DNA of 64,000 nt, taken from assembly GCA_905221605.1 (NCBI GenBank), contig CAJNDS010002146.1:1020906-1084905 (forward strand), written 5' to 3'. Positions 10,277-21,200 of the stretch are shown piece after piece; position 1 is the stretch's first letter, and each line of letters opens with the position of its first letter. The notes beneath the pieces are model-generated. The model saw only the letters and a program-made list of their open reading frames with translations. It had not been told where the DNA came from and ran no database searches. The translations under genes were made by a program, and so were the position numbers. The DNA comes from Symbiodinium natans. Lineage: Eukaryota; Sar; Dinophyceae; Suessiales; Symbiodiniaceae.

Positions 10277-10578
10277 TCATGCTGCCGGCTTCTCGGCAGG
10301 CAGCCGAGTCAACGCGACGAGACAAGAAGAAGGCTGGCCATGAATTGATTTGGGCTCAGTGTGCGGTGTGTCTCCCCGCCGTCCAGGCACCCGAGGTGAC
10401 AGCACGGCATCGTCGTCGCGAGGTGGGAACAGGAAGTGCATGACGGGCGACTGACTTACATTTTGGCCAGGAGAGCCCGCCACTTCGGAAGCGCCGCAGA
10501 AAGAAATTCGATTAAGCGAAGGACTTCAGAACCTTGGACAACAGCTGCAGCTCCAGTGAGGTGTCAGATTGAGTTGCT

Positions 10579-10812
10579 TTGAGCAGGACGATCCAGATTG
10601 ACCGGGACTGTTTGCCTTTGGCGAGAAGACAAAATTGCCTCATCCGCCCTGTTGCCTTCTGCATAAAGTCTGCCCGGGATCCCCGCTCTTCAGACACTGT
10701 GCCAGCCCAGGAGAAGACATCGATGCCTCCTGGTGCGTGCCTCGCAGCCTCACAGCCTGACAGGATTCGGAATTTCAGTGAAGGGTCCTCCCCCGCCCCA
10801 CCGAGCAATTAG
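10579..10812 (+). CDS. Possible small exon, unrecognised
   Basis: A 78-codon open stretch (IQIDRDCLPLARRQNC ... FSEGSSPAPPSN) with balanced composition. No motif and no confirmed splice signals. Kept as low confidence because it fills the space between the two copies of the Gln-rich gene. Confidence 0.25.
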   Translation: MSRTIQIDRDCLPLARRQNCLIRPVAFCIKSARDPRSSDTVPAQEKTSMPPGACLAASQPDRIRNFSEGSSPAPPSN

Positions 10813-10874
10813 ACCAAGCAACAGCACCGAAAAGGTGACCCAAGCGAGTTTCTTGGCACCACTGCTATAACCTC

Positions 10875-11530
10875 CTCCTGCAGCACTGAAGAAGTGCTTT
10901 TTCAAGCAAACCCGAAATACGTGCTGCTGCCATGAGCTGAGGAGGATGCCTGACTGGCAATTATTTTACCGAACCTCAGATTGATCTTCATCATGATTTG
11001 GAGGCAGGACTCCAGGAGCAGATTCGGCACGCAGAGTAACGCTTGCTTTTTTTGAGCGAGTCCCACCCGCCTCGCCCCCCACCCCAATGGAGCACCGCAG
11101 AACCTCGGAAATCCCAAAAAGCAGCACTGCAGGAAGTGATCCCCTGAAAAACTTACTTACTAGAAGTAAAAGCACTGCAGGAGTGTGCCCAAATGACTAC
11201 TGCAGAAATCCCCAAGCCAAATGTGAGCCCCGGGAGCACTGCACAAGTGAGTCCCCAAACCCTGAATCTGAAACATAAATAAGAGCTTCGCATTCGCAGG
11301 AGAGATGTTATCTGCGACCTCCGAGATTCCTTGGAGCCTCGGCGGCGACTAGCGAGCAGCGTATGTGGCTTTGGACATTGCCCGCTTTGCACGCGAAGGC
11401 GCATTGCCTGGCACTGGCACAGTGCATGTTCTGCCGACCTCAAGGAATCCGTGCAGCACTGAAGGAAGTGCAAGACACTACAACATGTGACTAACAACAG
11501 CCTAGTTGCAGCACTGCGAAGTGTCAAAAC
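10875..11530. repeat. Hairpin-bearing segment upstream of gene copy 2
   Basis: At least six short hairpins: CACTGAAGAAGTG near 10884, CACTGCAGGAAGTG near 11130, CACTGCAGGAGTG near 11173, CACTGCACAAGTG near 11241, CACTGAAGGAAGTG near 11458 and CACTGCGAAGTG near 11513. From about 11120 to 11430 the sequence is a diverged direct copy of 7128-7420, so the hairpins were duplicated together with the gene. No exon recognised here. Confidence 0.7.
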
Positions 11531-11583
11531 ACGGTGACAGTGACAGCTAAGACAGTCTGCCAGTAGCCGGCCATTTGTGCGCC

Positions 11584-13255
11584 ATGGCTGTTGCAGGCGC
11601 GGGAGCAGGAGCTCCAGGAGGAGGAGGGGGAGGTGGCGGAGGGCCAGGAGACTGGGGCGGAGGTTGGGGCGGAGGTTGGGGCGGAGGTTGGGGCGGAGGT
11701 TGGGGCGGGGGAGGTCGGGGCGGAGGAGGTCGCCCGATAGGGTGGGGGGCGTATTCCAGTGGTAAGTGTGGCTGGCGTGTTTCTGAATCTGCATTCAGCT
11801 GCTGTGTCTGAATCAATGCAAATAATTTCAATCGATGTCTGACAGCGCCAGATACTCCCTGGCGTACACCAAGCGCCTCCAGTCCCGCCGGGACTCCCGC
11901 GAACGAGAGGCCGGAAAACCCTAAACCCTAAACCCCTAGACCCTAGACCCTAAACCTGCCTCGGAAAGTGATCAACCCAGGTGAGATACATCGTTGGGAT
12001 GGAACTTGAGCTGGAAGACTTGCAGGCTGGCCATTGCACAGACCACCCAGTAACTATCTACTATTATTATATAGACCAGTCACTGCCAGGCCCAGAACGC
12101 GACGATGCAACAGCAGCTGGCAGAGGCCCAGCGACAGCTGGCAGAGAGCCAGCAACAGCAACAGGGTGCAGAGCAACAGTGCCAGAATCTAGCGGCACAA
12201 ATAGGACAGCTCCAGATGCACCTCACCCAGCAGCAGCAGCAAGTGGCACAACTGCAGGCCCACCTGCAACAACAGCAGGCACAGCATCGCCAGGAGCAGC
12301 AGCAAATGCTTCACGAGCATCGACAACAGCAGGAACTGCTGCAGCAACAGCAGAATCAGCAAATGCAACAGCAACAGCAGCATTTTCAGCAGCAGCTTCA
12401 GCAGCAGCAGCAACACCAGCAGCAGCAGCTGGACGAGCTTGAAAATGCTGCACAAGCCGAAGTTGCAGAGTTGCGAGGCGGGGTGGTGGGGGGGGGGGGG
12501 GGGGGGGGGGGGGAGGAGGGGGGCGGCGTCCTCTCAATAGACTTAGAGCCTGAAGCACATCCCTGCCAGGGCTACTGGAAAGAGAAGAACGCTGGTCCAA
12601 AGGAAAGAATAAAGGAGGGATTCACGACAATCAATTGGTTTGTTCCAAGACTTGATCTGCGTTTAACGGCTGCTTGTCTCACCTCAGCCAGGCAGAGGAA
12701 AAGACGGCGACAAGGGCAAGAGCTCGAAAGGCAGGGCAAGTGTTGCTGCGATTAATAGAATAATAATAATAATAATAGTAGATCCTGCATCCTATGCCAG
12801 GGAGCGAGCCGAAGGGCAAGGCCCTTTGCTGTGGCAGTGTGTTCATTGTGCAGCGCGGCTACACAGAGCAACCTGGCCAGTACAATCCGCACGATCGGAG
12901 CCGCTGGTTCTTGCCGGAGTCTGACTCAGCCATGGCCTGAGCGCCAGAACTGTCTCTGTGTGAGTCTGTGTCTTGCGTGTCTGTGGCCTAATAGTACTAG
13001 TTGCACATGCAGGAGGAGAATCCCAGCAAAGGGAAGGGCAAGGAGAAAGGAAAAGGAAAAGCCGATGAAAAAGGAAAGGGCAAAGACAAGAAGGGAAAGC
13101 AAAAGGCCGGACATAGAACGTCCCACGCACCCTTGAAAGATAACATCTGTGTTTTTTCACATGGACAGGGGAAGGACTGGTCCTCCTTCAACACGGACTC
13201 GGAAGTCGCAGCCTCGGTCAAAAAGAGAGAGAGGGAGGGAGGGGATCCAAGACCC
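11584..13255 (+). CDS. Gly-rich / poly-Gln / Lys-rich protein gene, copy 2
   Basis: Diverged direct duplicate of 7543-9313. First exon from ATG 11584 (MAVAGAGAGAPGG, a long Gly run, GDWGGG repeated about five times) ends at 11761 before a textbook GTAAGT donor. A Gln-rich exon follows at about 12100-12480, again a probable coiled coil (QQLAEAQRQLAESQQQQQ ... AEVAELRGG). It is followed at once by a poly-G run (12488-12525) that makes this end hypervariable. Later parts: NPHDRSRWFLPESDSA about 12876-12945, a Lys/Gly-rich exon about 13007-13130 (GKGKEKGKGKADEKGKGK) and GKDWSSFNTDSEVAASVKK about 13169-13225. A telomere-type insertion (11916-11955) interrupts sequence that is continuous in copy 1. 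Function unknown. Confidence 0.5.
11916..11955. repeat. Telomere-type insertion within gene copy 2
   Basis: About 40 bp of CCCTAAA-type units (with CCCTAGA variants). It lies between GAGAGGCCGGAAAA and CCTGCCTCGG, whereas copy 1 runs directly from TTGAGGCCGGA into GCCTGACCTG near 7802. Comparing the copies shows the repeats were added to, not lost from, this site. Confidence 0.7.
12488..12525. repeat. Poly-G run at the end of the Gln-rich exon
   Basis: More than 20 consecutive G after GGGGTGGTG. Copy 1 has only a short G-rich stretch here (8342-8370). Length is likely to vary between individuals and to be error-prone in sequencing, so the reading frame beyond it is uncertain. Confidence 0.9.
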
Positions 13256-13299
13256 TAAACCCTAAACCATTAAATTTGTGGGAGCATGATGGTGACGCA

Positions 13300-13410
13300 G
13301 GACGAAGCAAAAGGCTCCAAAGGGAAAAAGGGCGAGGACGAGAAGGGAAAAGGAAAGGCCGGCAGACTGGAATTACGCGGACACGCTCTTGAACGGGGAG
13401 ACTCACGTTG
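13300..13410 (+). CDS. Additional Lys-rich exon-like segment
   Basis: The stretch encodes Lys/Gly/Glu-rich sequence (EGEDEKGKGKAGRLEL-like in the frame with fewest stops), resembling the Lys-rich exons of the two preceding gene copies. It may be a remnant of a third partial copy or a downstream exon of copy 2. Limits are not resolved. Confidence 0.25.
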
Positions 13411-13612
13411 AGTGACTGTTGTCTAGGGGACCGGGAAAGAGCCAGCGGGAGTCCCGGCAGCCGGGGCCCAGTGTTTTCTGATCAGAACCACCTTCCAGCC
13501 ATCAGCAGCTTGAGCCAATCATCAATCAGGCGAAGAGCCCGGTCCTGGTGGAATTCGTTGCCAGGGCAATTTCGGCAAGGGCCTTTTCACTCATCGATGT
13601 AACTGTTCAGTC

Positions 13613-14096
13613 TTAGAGGCACTGCCACTGTGTGGCCCGGACTTCGCCTGAATCCAGCACTTCGGATTCAACTGTCCTAGGTGAACGAAGCCCGGACACC
13701 GCCCAAGAAGGCGCCACCGGCGCCACCCCCTGCCAAGATGCCAGCAGTCTGGTCCTCATGCTTCTGCAGCCCTCAGAATGAACACGGTTATCTTCCGTGT
13801 CCGAAGGTGGTGGACGTGGACGACTTCCCAATGGCCAAGGCCAGAACCTGAATTTTCTTCTTCTGGTCGTTTGTGACGTCAATAAGCGAACAGTTCCTGT
13901 TGCTTGCAGGGACCACCGGTCTCTTTTGGACCACCGGCTGCTGGCAATGATGCTGCTTGGCTTTGATCACCTTGCTAGCTTCTAACGCTAGCTTTTGACC
14001 AGTTCTTCTATCTGACTTCGTGAAATGGAGGCCCATGCTCCGCCCCCGGACATCCGCCCAAAGGCGGATTTCGGAAGTCACGGCTTCATCTTGCAT
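13613..14096 (-). other. Minus-strand exon-like frames, unrecognised
   Basis: On the - strand a frame at 13788-14096 has an even composition (LHFTKSDRRTGQKLALEASK ... VVQKRPVVPASNRNC ... IDVTNDQKKKIQVLALAIGK) and is followed by another open stretch to 13613. If real, it would be one of the few - strand genes in the island. No family, no confirmed splice sites. Confidence 0.3.
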
Positions 14097-14539
14097 TTAC
14101 CAGTCAGTGTCATACCCCCAAGCCCTGCCAGGCTGTCACGCCCAAGGCAGCCTGCCCGGATGTCGTGCATTTTTTGGAACTTCTGAACCTTGTAATAAAC
14201 TAAGGCCCCTGGCCCTGCCATGTCTGGTCCACCACCAAAGGTGCAGGACTTATTGCTGTCTCTGCAAGCCACCAGAATTCAAGGCTGGGTAGCTGGAGTT
14301 CAGAGTCATCCCAAGGCCGGCTCTTCCTCCGATCCAGCTCCGTCACGAGAAGCTTCCCAGTCAGATGCCACCCGACCCAAGGCTCGCCTGTTCTTGCTTT
14401 TAATGTTTAACGTTTCTCTCTCGCACTGTTTCAGGCAGCCCGGCGAGGTCCCAGCCCGCCTAGCCGGGATGGAGATCACAAGCGTGCAAGAGGACTCCTA
14501 TTGAACGTACACTCTTAGTCTTCCGACTCTGAGAATTTG

Positions 14540-15185
14540 AATATTCCGTTTTGCAGGACCGCCCCGGTGAGATTTCTGCATTTTGACGGCACGCTGCAAG
14601 GGCCAAAAAAAGTCCTCTGCGAGATAGCCAGCTGCACTGCCGTCTATTTGCCTCATCGCCTCTCGCTGAAACCAAGGAACAGAGATACCCCTGGATCGGA
14701 ATCACGAGCGCCGAGGAGGTGACGATCTCGTTGTTCACGAAAACCGGTCTCACAACTTGCAATAAAAGCTGAGCACCGAACAGCTGAACCCCAGCATCGA
14801 TAAATTGTCCTGAAGCCTACTACCAGGCCGGCACGCTTGAAGGGCCCAAAAAAAACCTGTGCTAGATAGCCAGCTGCCACTGCATGCCTTGTGTGTGGCA
14901 GGGGGTGGTCCTCTCTTAGCATGATCGCCTGTCGCTGAACCCAAGGAACAGAGATGGATCGGATCCAACTCCTCGATGATGACGAGGCGATGTGCCTCGG
15001 ATGCCATGATAAATCCCAGTTGTTTCTGCCTGACCCCTCTCGAACCCCCACGGCAGCACTGAGAAGTGATCCTTCCCCTCCAAGTCACGAGCACCGAGCA
15101 GGTGTCGATTTTTCGTTCCCCGAAACCGGGTCACAAAACACATTCAGCACCGAACAGGTGAACCCTAGCATTGAAGAGGTGCAAA
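14540..15185. repeat. Tandem duplication carrying CACC...GGTG hairpins
   Basis: A unit of about 230-300 bp occurs twice (14540-14775 and 14776-15100) with a shortened third piece to 15185. Shared landmarks are GAGATAGCCAGCTGC / TAGATAGCCAGCTGCC, CTGAACCCAAGGAACAGAGAT / CTGAAACCAAGGAACAGAGAT and a closing hairpin of the type GAGCACCGAGCAGGTG (near 14703, 14760, 15090, 15150). One CACT-type hairpin is at about 15055. No reading frame is conserved between the units, so they are treated as non-coding. Confidence 0.65.
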
Positions 15186-15334
15186 TGTGAGCAAACCCCT
15201 CCGAAGGATGCATGCTAGTCCTGGCTTGCAGACGATGTTCCGTGACCTGTCATGTGGAACACCATCATGTCATGTCATTGTGACGTTGAAAGTACATCAG
15301 TTTATCGTCAATTGTCGCGCAAAGAATCAGAAAC

Positions 15335-17830
15335 AATGTCTTCCTTGTCCGAATCGTCGGACAACACTAGCCATGGATCCAATGAGTCATCCTCTTCGAG
15401 CAGCTCGAGATCCGAGTCCAAGTCGGCCACTCCTTCCTCCTCATCCGACTGCTCGAGCGAATCCTCTGACTCTTCGGAGAGTGAGCTTGTGGATGGTACT
15501 TTCAATCTTCGGGCTGCCAAAAAACAACTGTTTCTTGGTCGGAGAACTCCTACTTAATGTTAAAGTGCACCTGTGGACCTCTTTCTTACAAGGACAGGCA
15601 AGTCGTGATTATAATGTTAGGATGCTGAGGTCAAAAAGTGTGCTGCCAGAACCTTTGCTGACGGATGTGCAGAAACGCTATGTTGCCGGATGGGGCCGGG
15701 ACATGGCCAGAAGATGCGGTGGCTACTCTTCATTATGTGTTGTTGACAAGCTGTCTGTGCAGTCATGTGTCCTCAGACAGAAGCCACCATTTTGCCCAGG
15801 TGTACAGCCCTTCTTGGATGCAATGACGGAGACATGGACGATGATGTCCGACTGTGTTTTGACTGCATAACATACATGCCGCCACACTTCACACCACGAG
15901 TTGGAAGCAAGGCTCGGGCGCGGAAGGTTTCTCGTGGGCATTGCAGGAGCTGCTGGGCAAACAGGCCAGCCCTCGAAGTGATCATCGGCCATCTAGTCTG
16001 TCACTTGTTGTGTATCCGTGCAGACACAGAGTCTGAGATGTATAGAATATACGTGTCTAAATAGTCAGTGTTCATCATGCTCATGCGAAGGTCCGGCTGA
16101 CAGCTTGCACCGATCACGCTTGCGGTCCTCTCAAATTTATTCTTCGAAATTGCAAGCCGCGAAAGTTCCTTGGACATTATACTACTTCCAAATAGTCGTC
16201 TAAGAGACTTCACGCGGCATCTTCCAGTCAACAGCAAGTAAGGATATACACCTCAATGACAGATCGTGATTACACCGGCGTGGAGGAGTCGCTGGTATAC
16301 AGTGCCGGCTTTCCCTGTCAGCCGTGACCGAACGGGAATTACATTAGATTTGGCATTTGCAGACTGTTTCCTTACATCCTTTCTCACTCTCATGCTCCAA
16401 AGCCTCAAGGTTTTCCTCTCTTCGTGAGGGGTGTGCTGGCCGCAAGTATTTTTCCGAGCCCAAAGCTCGGTGCTTCCACGATGTGCTCGAGGCGATTCGA
16501 AGGCAAGTGAATCAGTTAAACTATAACGGTCTCCTAGTTCCCTGCTCTCCCTTGCTGGCGATGCGAGGGTACAGCCTCTCGTGGCTCTCTTAGAGAATGT
16601 GCGTGGCCTGCTGAGACACTGGGACACTGCCGACACCTCAGCTCGCCAGGATTGCAGATCCTGTTTTGCATCATTGTCATATCAGGTCTGGACCCACATG
16701 GCGGATCTCAGGAAGCAGTACTGGATTTGCAAAGTGCTAATCAACCCCAACAAGTTGGGATGCCCTGTGTCCCGTGGCAGAGTCTATGTGGTGCTGGCGA
16801 AGAGGACACTCGGCAACAACGCAAGACCTGGCCGGGCCTCTGGCCAAAGGCTACGCAGCAAGCTGAAAGCTGAGGACCGTGGCGAGAACAGGAATCCAGT
16901 CTCACGATGATCTGGAACATCGATGCCAAGAGGTCATGCGCAAGCTAAGCACCAAGGAGGTGCATTTCTCTGTGTATCTTGGTGTGGACACAGGGTAATG
17001 CTGCTTTTCTGCTGTTGTACTGGTTCGGCGAAATTATTTTGCAGCGACTCAGGTCAGATCTTATGCTGCCTGACAACTGCCCCTACAATCGAACCATCTG
17101 TGCAGCCTTGAAGAAGCTTGCTGCTTCCCGTCAGGGCGGGAAGGAGATTGCCATAAGGCAGGATAATCACTTTGTGCTCACCTGACGTTTCGTGTCTGCC
17201 GTGCGACTGCAGGAAGAACGTTAGGAAGCCCAAATGGGTGCGAAAGCATTTGCTGAAGATGAAGAAGCTCCAGGCGCGGTGGCCCTGCCTTCACCCGCAA
17301 CCTGAAAAATACCATCACCGGATCGAGGTTTCCATGGACGACCTCGTTGATTGTCCATCCGCATCCAAGTTCCTTGTCTCTCAGAGGCATCGGCACGCTG
17401 GATCCCAAGTTGCTATGGTGTTAAAGAATATTCATCATTATTGTTATTATTCTTATTGTAATCCCGGTGCAGTGCCCAGGTCCTCTCCATCTTTTGGACC
17501 TCGGGCTTCCGTGGAATATTGAACGTATCGCAATCTGTGGATAGAACAAACCCGTCCGATGAGCAGTGCCCATGTGTGACGCCAAAAGCGCTCATATGGC
17601 ACATGACCAAGAAACGGGCTCTCAACGGCGTCGAGAAACTTATCTTTCAGGGCTTCCCGGTCGATAAGCTCAAACTTACCCACATGGACGAGAAAGAACC
17701 TGAGCTTCAGCAGTGTGCAGGCATTCACGGGGGCTGAAGTCAGGAGGGTATTATATAATAAGATCTCCCCAGGAATTGCACGAGCTCGGCGGCAATGTCC
17801 GCGCCCTCAGCAGGCGCCGAGATTCAGACA
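15335..17830 (+). CDS. Cytosine-5 DNA methyltransferase (multi-exon)
   Basis: Transfers a methyl group from S-adenosylmethionine to C5 of cytosine in DNA. Core motifs lie in order: motif IV AGFPCQPFSSLREG, made by joining an exon ending at 16323 to one starting at 16410 (catalytic Cys in PCQ); motif VI PLVALLENVRGLL in the exon starting at 16568 (ENV Glu); motif VIII LINPNKLGCPVSRGRVYVVL (R-x-R) about 16737-16795; a short target-recognition part (exons about 16908-16991, 17042-17160 and 17219-17400); motif IX/X TPKALIW...LNGVEKLIFQGFP at 17580-17662 and ELHELGGNVRAL from 17772. Good introns are 16324-16409 (GT-AG) and 16503-16567 (GC-AG). KFILRNCKPRKF near 16130-16170 may belong to motif II/III; motif I was not found. 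A Ser-rich open stretch from ATG 15335 may be the N-terminus. All residues seen for catalysis are intact. Confidence 0.85.
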
Positions 17831-17845
17831 ACAGTTGCGATAAAT

Positions 17846-18180
17846 TCAACTTTTGAGGCCGTGCACACACGGGCGGCAGCTGCTGCTTTCTGCTGTGCCT
17901 TTCGCAGCTGCGACGCTAGCCGCTTCGTTGCGGCCGCTCGGGAGAAGAGCCTGGCCCCCTGAGGAGAAACATGCGGCCAGTTCGTGGGTGGAGCAGGTTC
18001 CTTGCAATGGTTCCACCGCACGATGTCTTTGCAATCTAACCTGTGAGGAGGCATGCAAATACGGCCTGGGGTTCGCGATCAAAGTCATTTGGTACTTAGG
18101 ATGTCCAGTCAGTCACAGTTACTGGAATCAGCAAGCTTGTGTTTGTCGTGCCTGAGACACTGGTGGCTACAATGAGCAAG
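17846..18180. other. Spacer between methyltransferase and DUF7869-like gene
   Basis: About 330 bp. A + frame is open over 100 codons (17853-18155) with many Ala, Cys and Arg residues but no motif. It could contain the last methyltransferase exon after the GGN motif, or be untranslated. I see no regulatory signal I can name. Confidence 0.35.
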
Positions 18181-18274
18181 ACAATTGAGCTACAACTTTG
18201 CTAAGCATCGGGACTCTTTAGCAGCTCACCCCTCCCATGGCCCCGCGGCGTGCCGACAAGCTTGGACCGGGCCA

Positions 18275-21200
18275 ATGAAATTTCAGCCATTTGTGGCTTC
18301 GGACTCAAGCAGCTCGTCGAGCAGCGATTCAGAATCTGATGCCTCCTCGTCTTCCAGCAGTACGTCCAGCTCCGGCAGCTCATCGCCTTCGAGAAAGAAG
18401 ACGGGGCGCTGTGACTTGCTCCTGTCGCAGCTGTCCATGTTTCCAGGCGAAGCTGAGCAAACTGGCTCTGTTGCTGCCAAGAACGGTCGGGACAGCAAAC
18501 GGATTAAGAAGGCAATGGCAAATCCCTGCCAGTGCCGCCAGAACTGCAGCAGGGGTCTGAGTGTGAGGGCCGTCCAAAGAGCATGCTGTTTGTTTTGGGG
18601 CCTCACCAAGGCTGCTCAGGACTGCATACTTTGGTCAATTCAGGCCGGAGGTGGCTCCGATAAGTCCCGCTCGAAGTCTGGTTCTTCATCTTCGGCTTCT
18701 GGATTCGATCAGTCCGCCTCGAAGACTGCTTCCGAATCTTCGGCTTCTGGCCCCTCTTCCTCCTCAAGCAGACGAGTGCTTCACAACTGGTACATCGAAG
18801 GCCAGGCTGGCTCAGACCACTGCTCGCAACGCGCTTTAACTGAAGCTTTTACAGACATCTTGCCACTGCCAGGCACCAGGGTGTGCAGGCAGGCATTCAT
18901 CAAAATCCTGGGCATCAGCGGCTGGAGACTGATTCGAACGAGGAAAAACTTCAGGGGGCTGGATGCTCGTACCTACAGTGCCTTGGCCGGCAAACAATCC
19001 GGGATGGTGTTGACAAGCTGTTACAGTGGCTCGGCAAGGCCAACAAGGGCGGAAAGATGCCACAGCAGCAGCGAGTGTCACCAGCTTCCTGCAGAAGACT
19101 TATTGGAGCCTGGCTGAGACTCTTCCGCACGAGCCTCCTGCTTCGCAATTAGTGGCACTGGAGCGTAACGAGGCATGTTTCCCGTAAACTTTCACTTCGC
19201 CGAGGTTGGACGTGCGGGATGCCTCCATATCTAGCGCAGAAGGTCAGCAGAAGCTGCTGCAGTTACTGGTCGACGCTACTTTGGTTGCGGACTTGGAAAA
19301 AAATTCCTTGCACACGCCGCCGTCGAAGCTGGTTCGACGGTACCTGCCACCTGGCCAGAAGTCCGACCTGTTCCACCTCTACTGTGCACACCAGATTGCC
19401 GCCAACCAGCCGACCGCGAGCATCACAACTTTCTACAGGATGTTCAAGCCCTGGAGAAAATGCCTGCGAATGCGTGGCAAGTCGCAACATGCCGAGTGCT
19501 CCGTGTGCCAGAGGCTTCCGGTCTGTGTCAAGATAGAACACGTTTCATAATTTTCGTGCAATGATTGTTCAACACAGACTTTTTTGACTTACCACTGGCG
19601 GATTTGCAGTTCTTAGGCTCAAGGCAAAGATCAAGCATGCCAGAGGTGTGCAAGATCACCTGGAGGCGTGTGACAGGCTCTACCGTCACTTAGCCGGCCA
19701 GTTCCGTGACAGGAGCTGCTACTGGTCTTTGAGGGCCAGGGCAAAATCCGAGCGTGACATGCTGGTTTGCATAACTGACGGTATGGATCGCTCCAAATTC
19801 TGCCTTCCGAGATTCCAGGAAGGCAGAATCCCCAAAGACTGCGAGGATCTTCGCCGACCTCGCTGCAATCTTACAGCCACAATAGTCCACGGCAGAGCCA
19901 TATATGTGGCAGTGTCAGATGAAGATCAACACCATGGTGCTGCGTGGAGTCTTGAGAATCTCAACAGGGCACTGGAACTTGTCGCCTTTCTGCATGAAGA
20001 TCGTCTTGCAGCTTCACGACAACATGCCTCAACCCTCGACCAGTTGCCATCCAACCAAGGCATATCAGCAAGGCCAACGGACAGGGCACCCGTGGCCAAG
20101 TGTTCTCAAGATTTTCTCCGACAATACGCCCAAGGCAGGATTGTGCCTGGTGCTTCAACCGAGCGACAACCCCTGTGTGGCACTGAACTGCCACTGATAA
20201 ATTGTCGGACAGGAGGTGAAGAACAGTATCTTTGCACGCTGGTGCGCAGCTGCCACGGCATGCGGTCAGTTCGACCATATCTCCATGGAGAACCTGGTCG
20301 TGGGTCATACCCACGAGGATATTGGAGTCTCGTCTCAAAATTTATTATGTTTCTGGAATTTACCTTTTCGTGGTGTTGGGTGCTTGTCAGACGGCTTTAA
20401 TCCAAGACGCCTTTTTTGGGCTGGTGTGCAAATTCCTGCGAGATGCGGACGATGCCATGCTACTCACCGGTCATTTCGACTTTGCAGTTTCACACGGTGG
20501 TCGTTGGCTGTGGCACACTCTCGTTTCTTGCCATCTCAGGCAGACGCCCTCGGACATCATCAGGTGCGGTCCTGACATAGAAACGCATTCAGCAATGACG
20601 ATGTAATGTTTCCTGGCTGACAACCCATTTCCTTGCCATGCTGGCTGAAACCTAAGGCTACTTGAGTCAAAGGTGGCTCCACTCATGCGCCGGCAGGGAA
20701 TTTGGTTCAAGGCCGAGTATGTCAGCGACATCCGTTCCTGGGGCGACTGTGTTCCCGACTACGTCACCTTGGAGGGGGGCTTCAGAAAAAGGAACAGGGC
20801 CGATCTGAAAGAGACCCCGCATTCTTTCACCTTCATCAGACGCTCCAGTTGCCTGTCTGCGACACTGCAATGTGGGTTTTGTGTCACACAGCTTCAAGTG
20901 CTGGGCATCAATCCGAGGCATGCCGAATTCCCTGCTCCAGAGGGCCACGCCAGCACCAAGAGCACGCAGATACGGCTCTGACGACTCCGATGTGTTCTGC
21001 CTCATCAAGGAGTATGTGGCCGACAGCGAGCTGAGCCAAGATCCTCTCCTGTGCTACCCCGGGGCGAAGAAAAACGATGCCCTGGAAGCCTTGAAGAAGA
21101 TAGCCAACGCCGAGGTTTTCTGCAACCTGTTTTTTCCGAGTGTGGCTACGACAAACTGAGTTTGTCAGGAGGCCAGATGTGCGTTAGTCATCTAGCCGAG

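Noticed and set aside
12189-12600. Leucine-rich and Ala/Pro-rich open frames on the minus strand of the Gln-rich exon
   Set aside because: They are antisense readings of CAG-type codons. The + strand Gln-rich reading is shared between both gene copies in matching order.
13408-13602. 64-codon + frame with Ser/Arg
   Set aside because: No motif and no match to the corresponding region after gene copy 1; likely chance.
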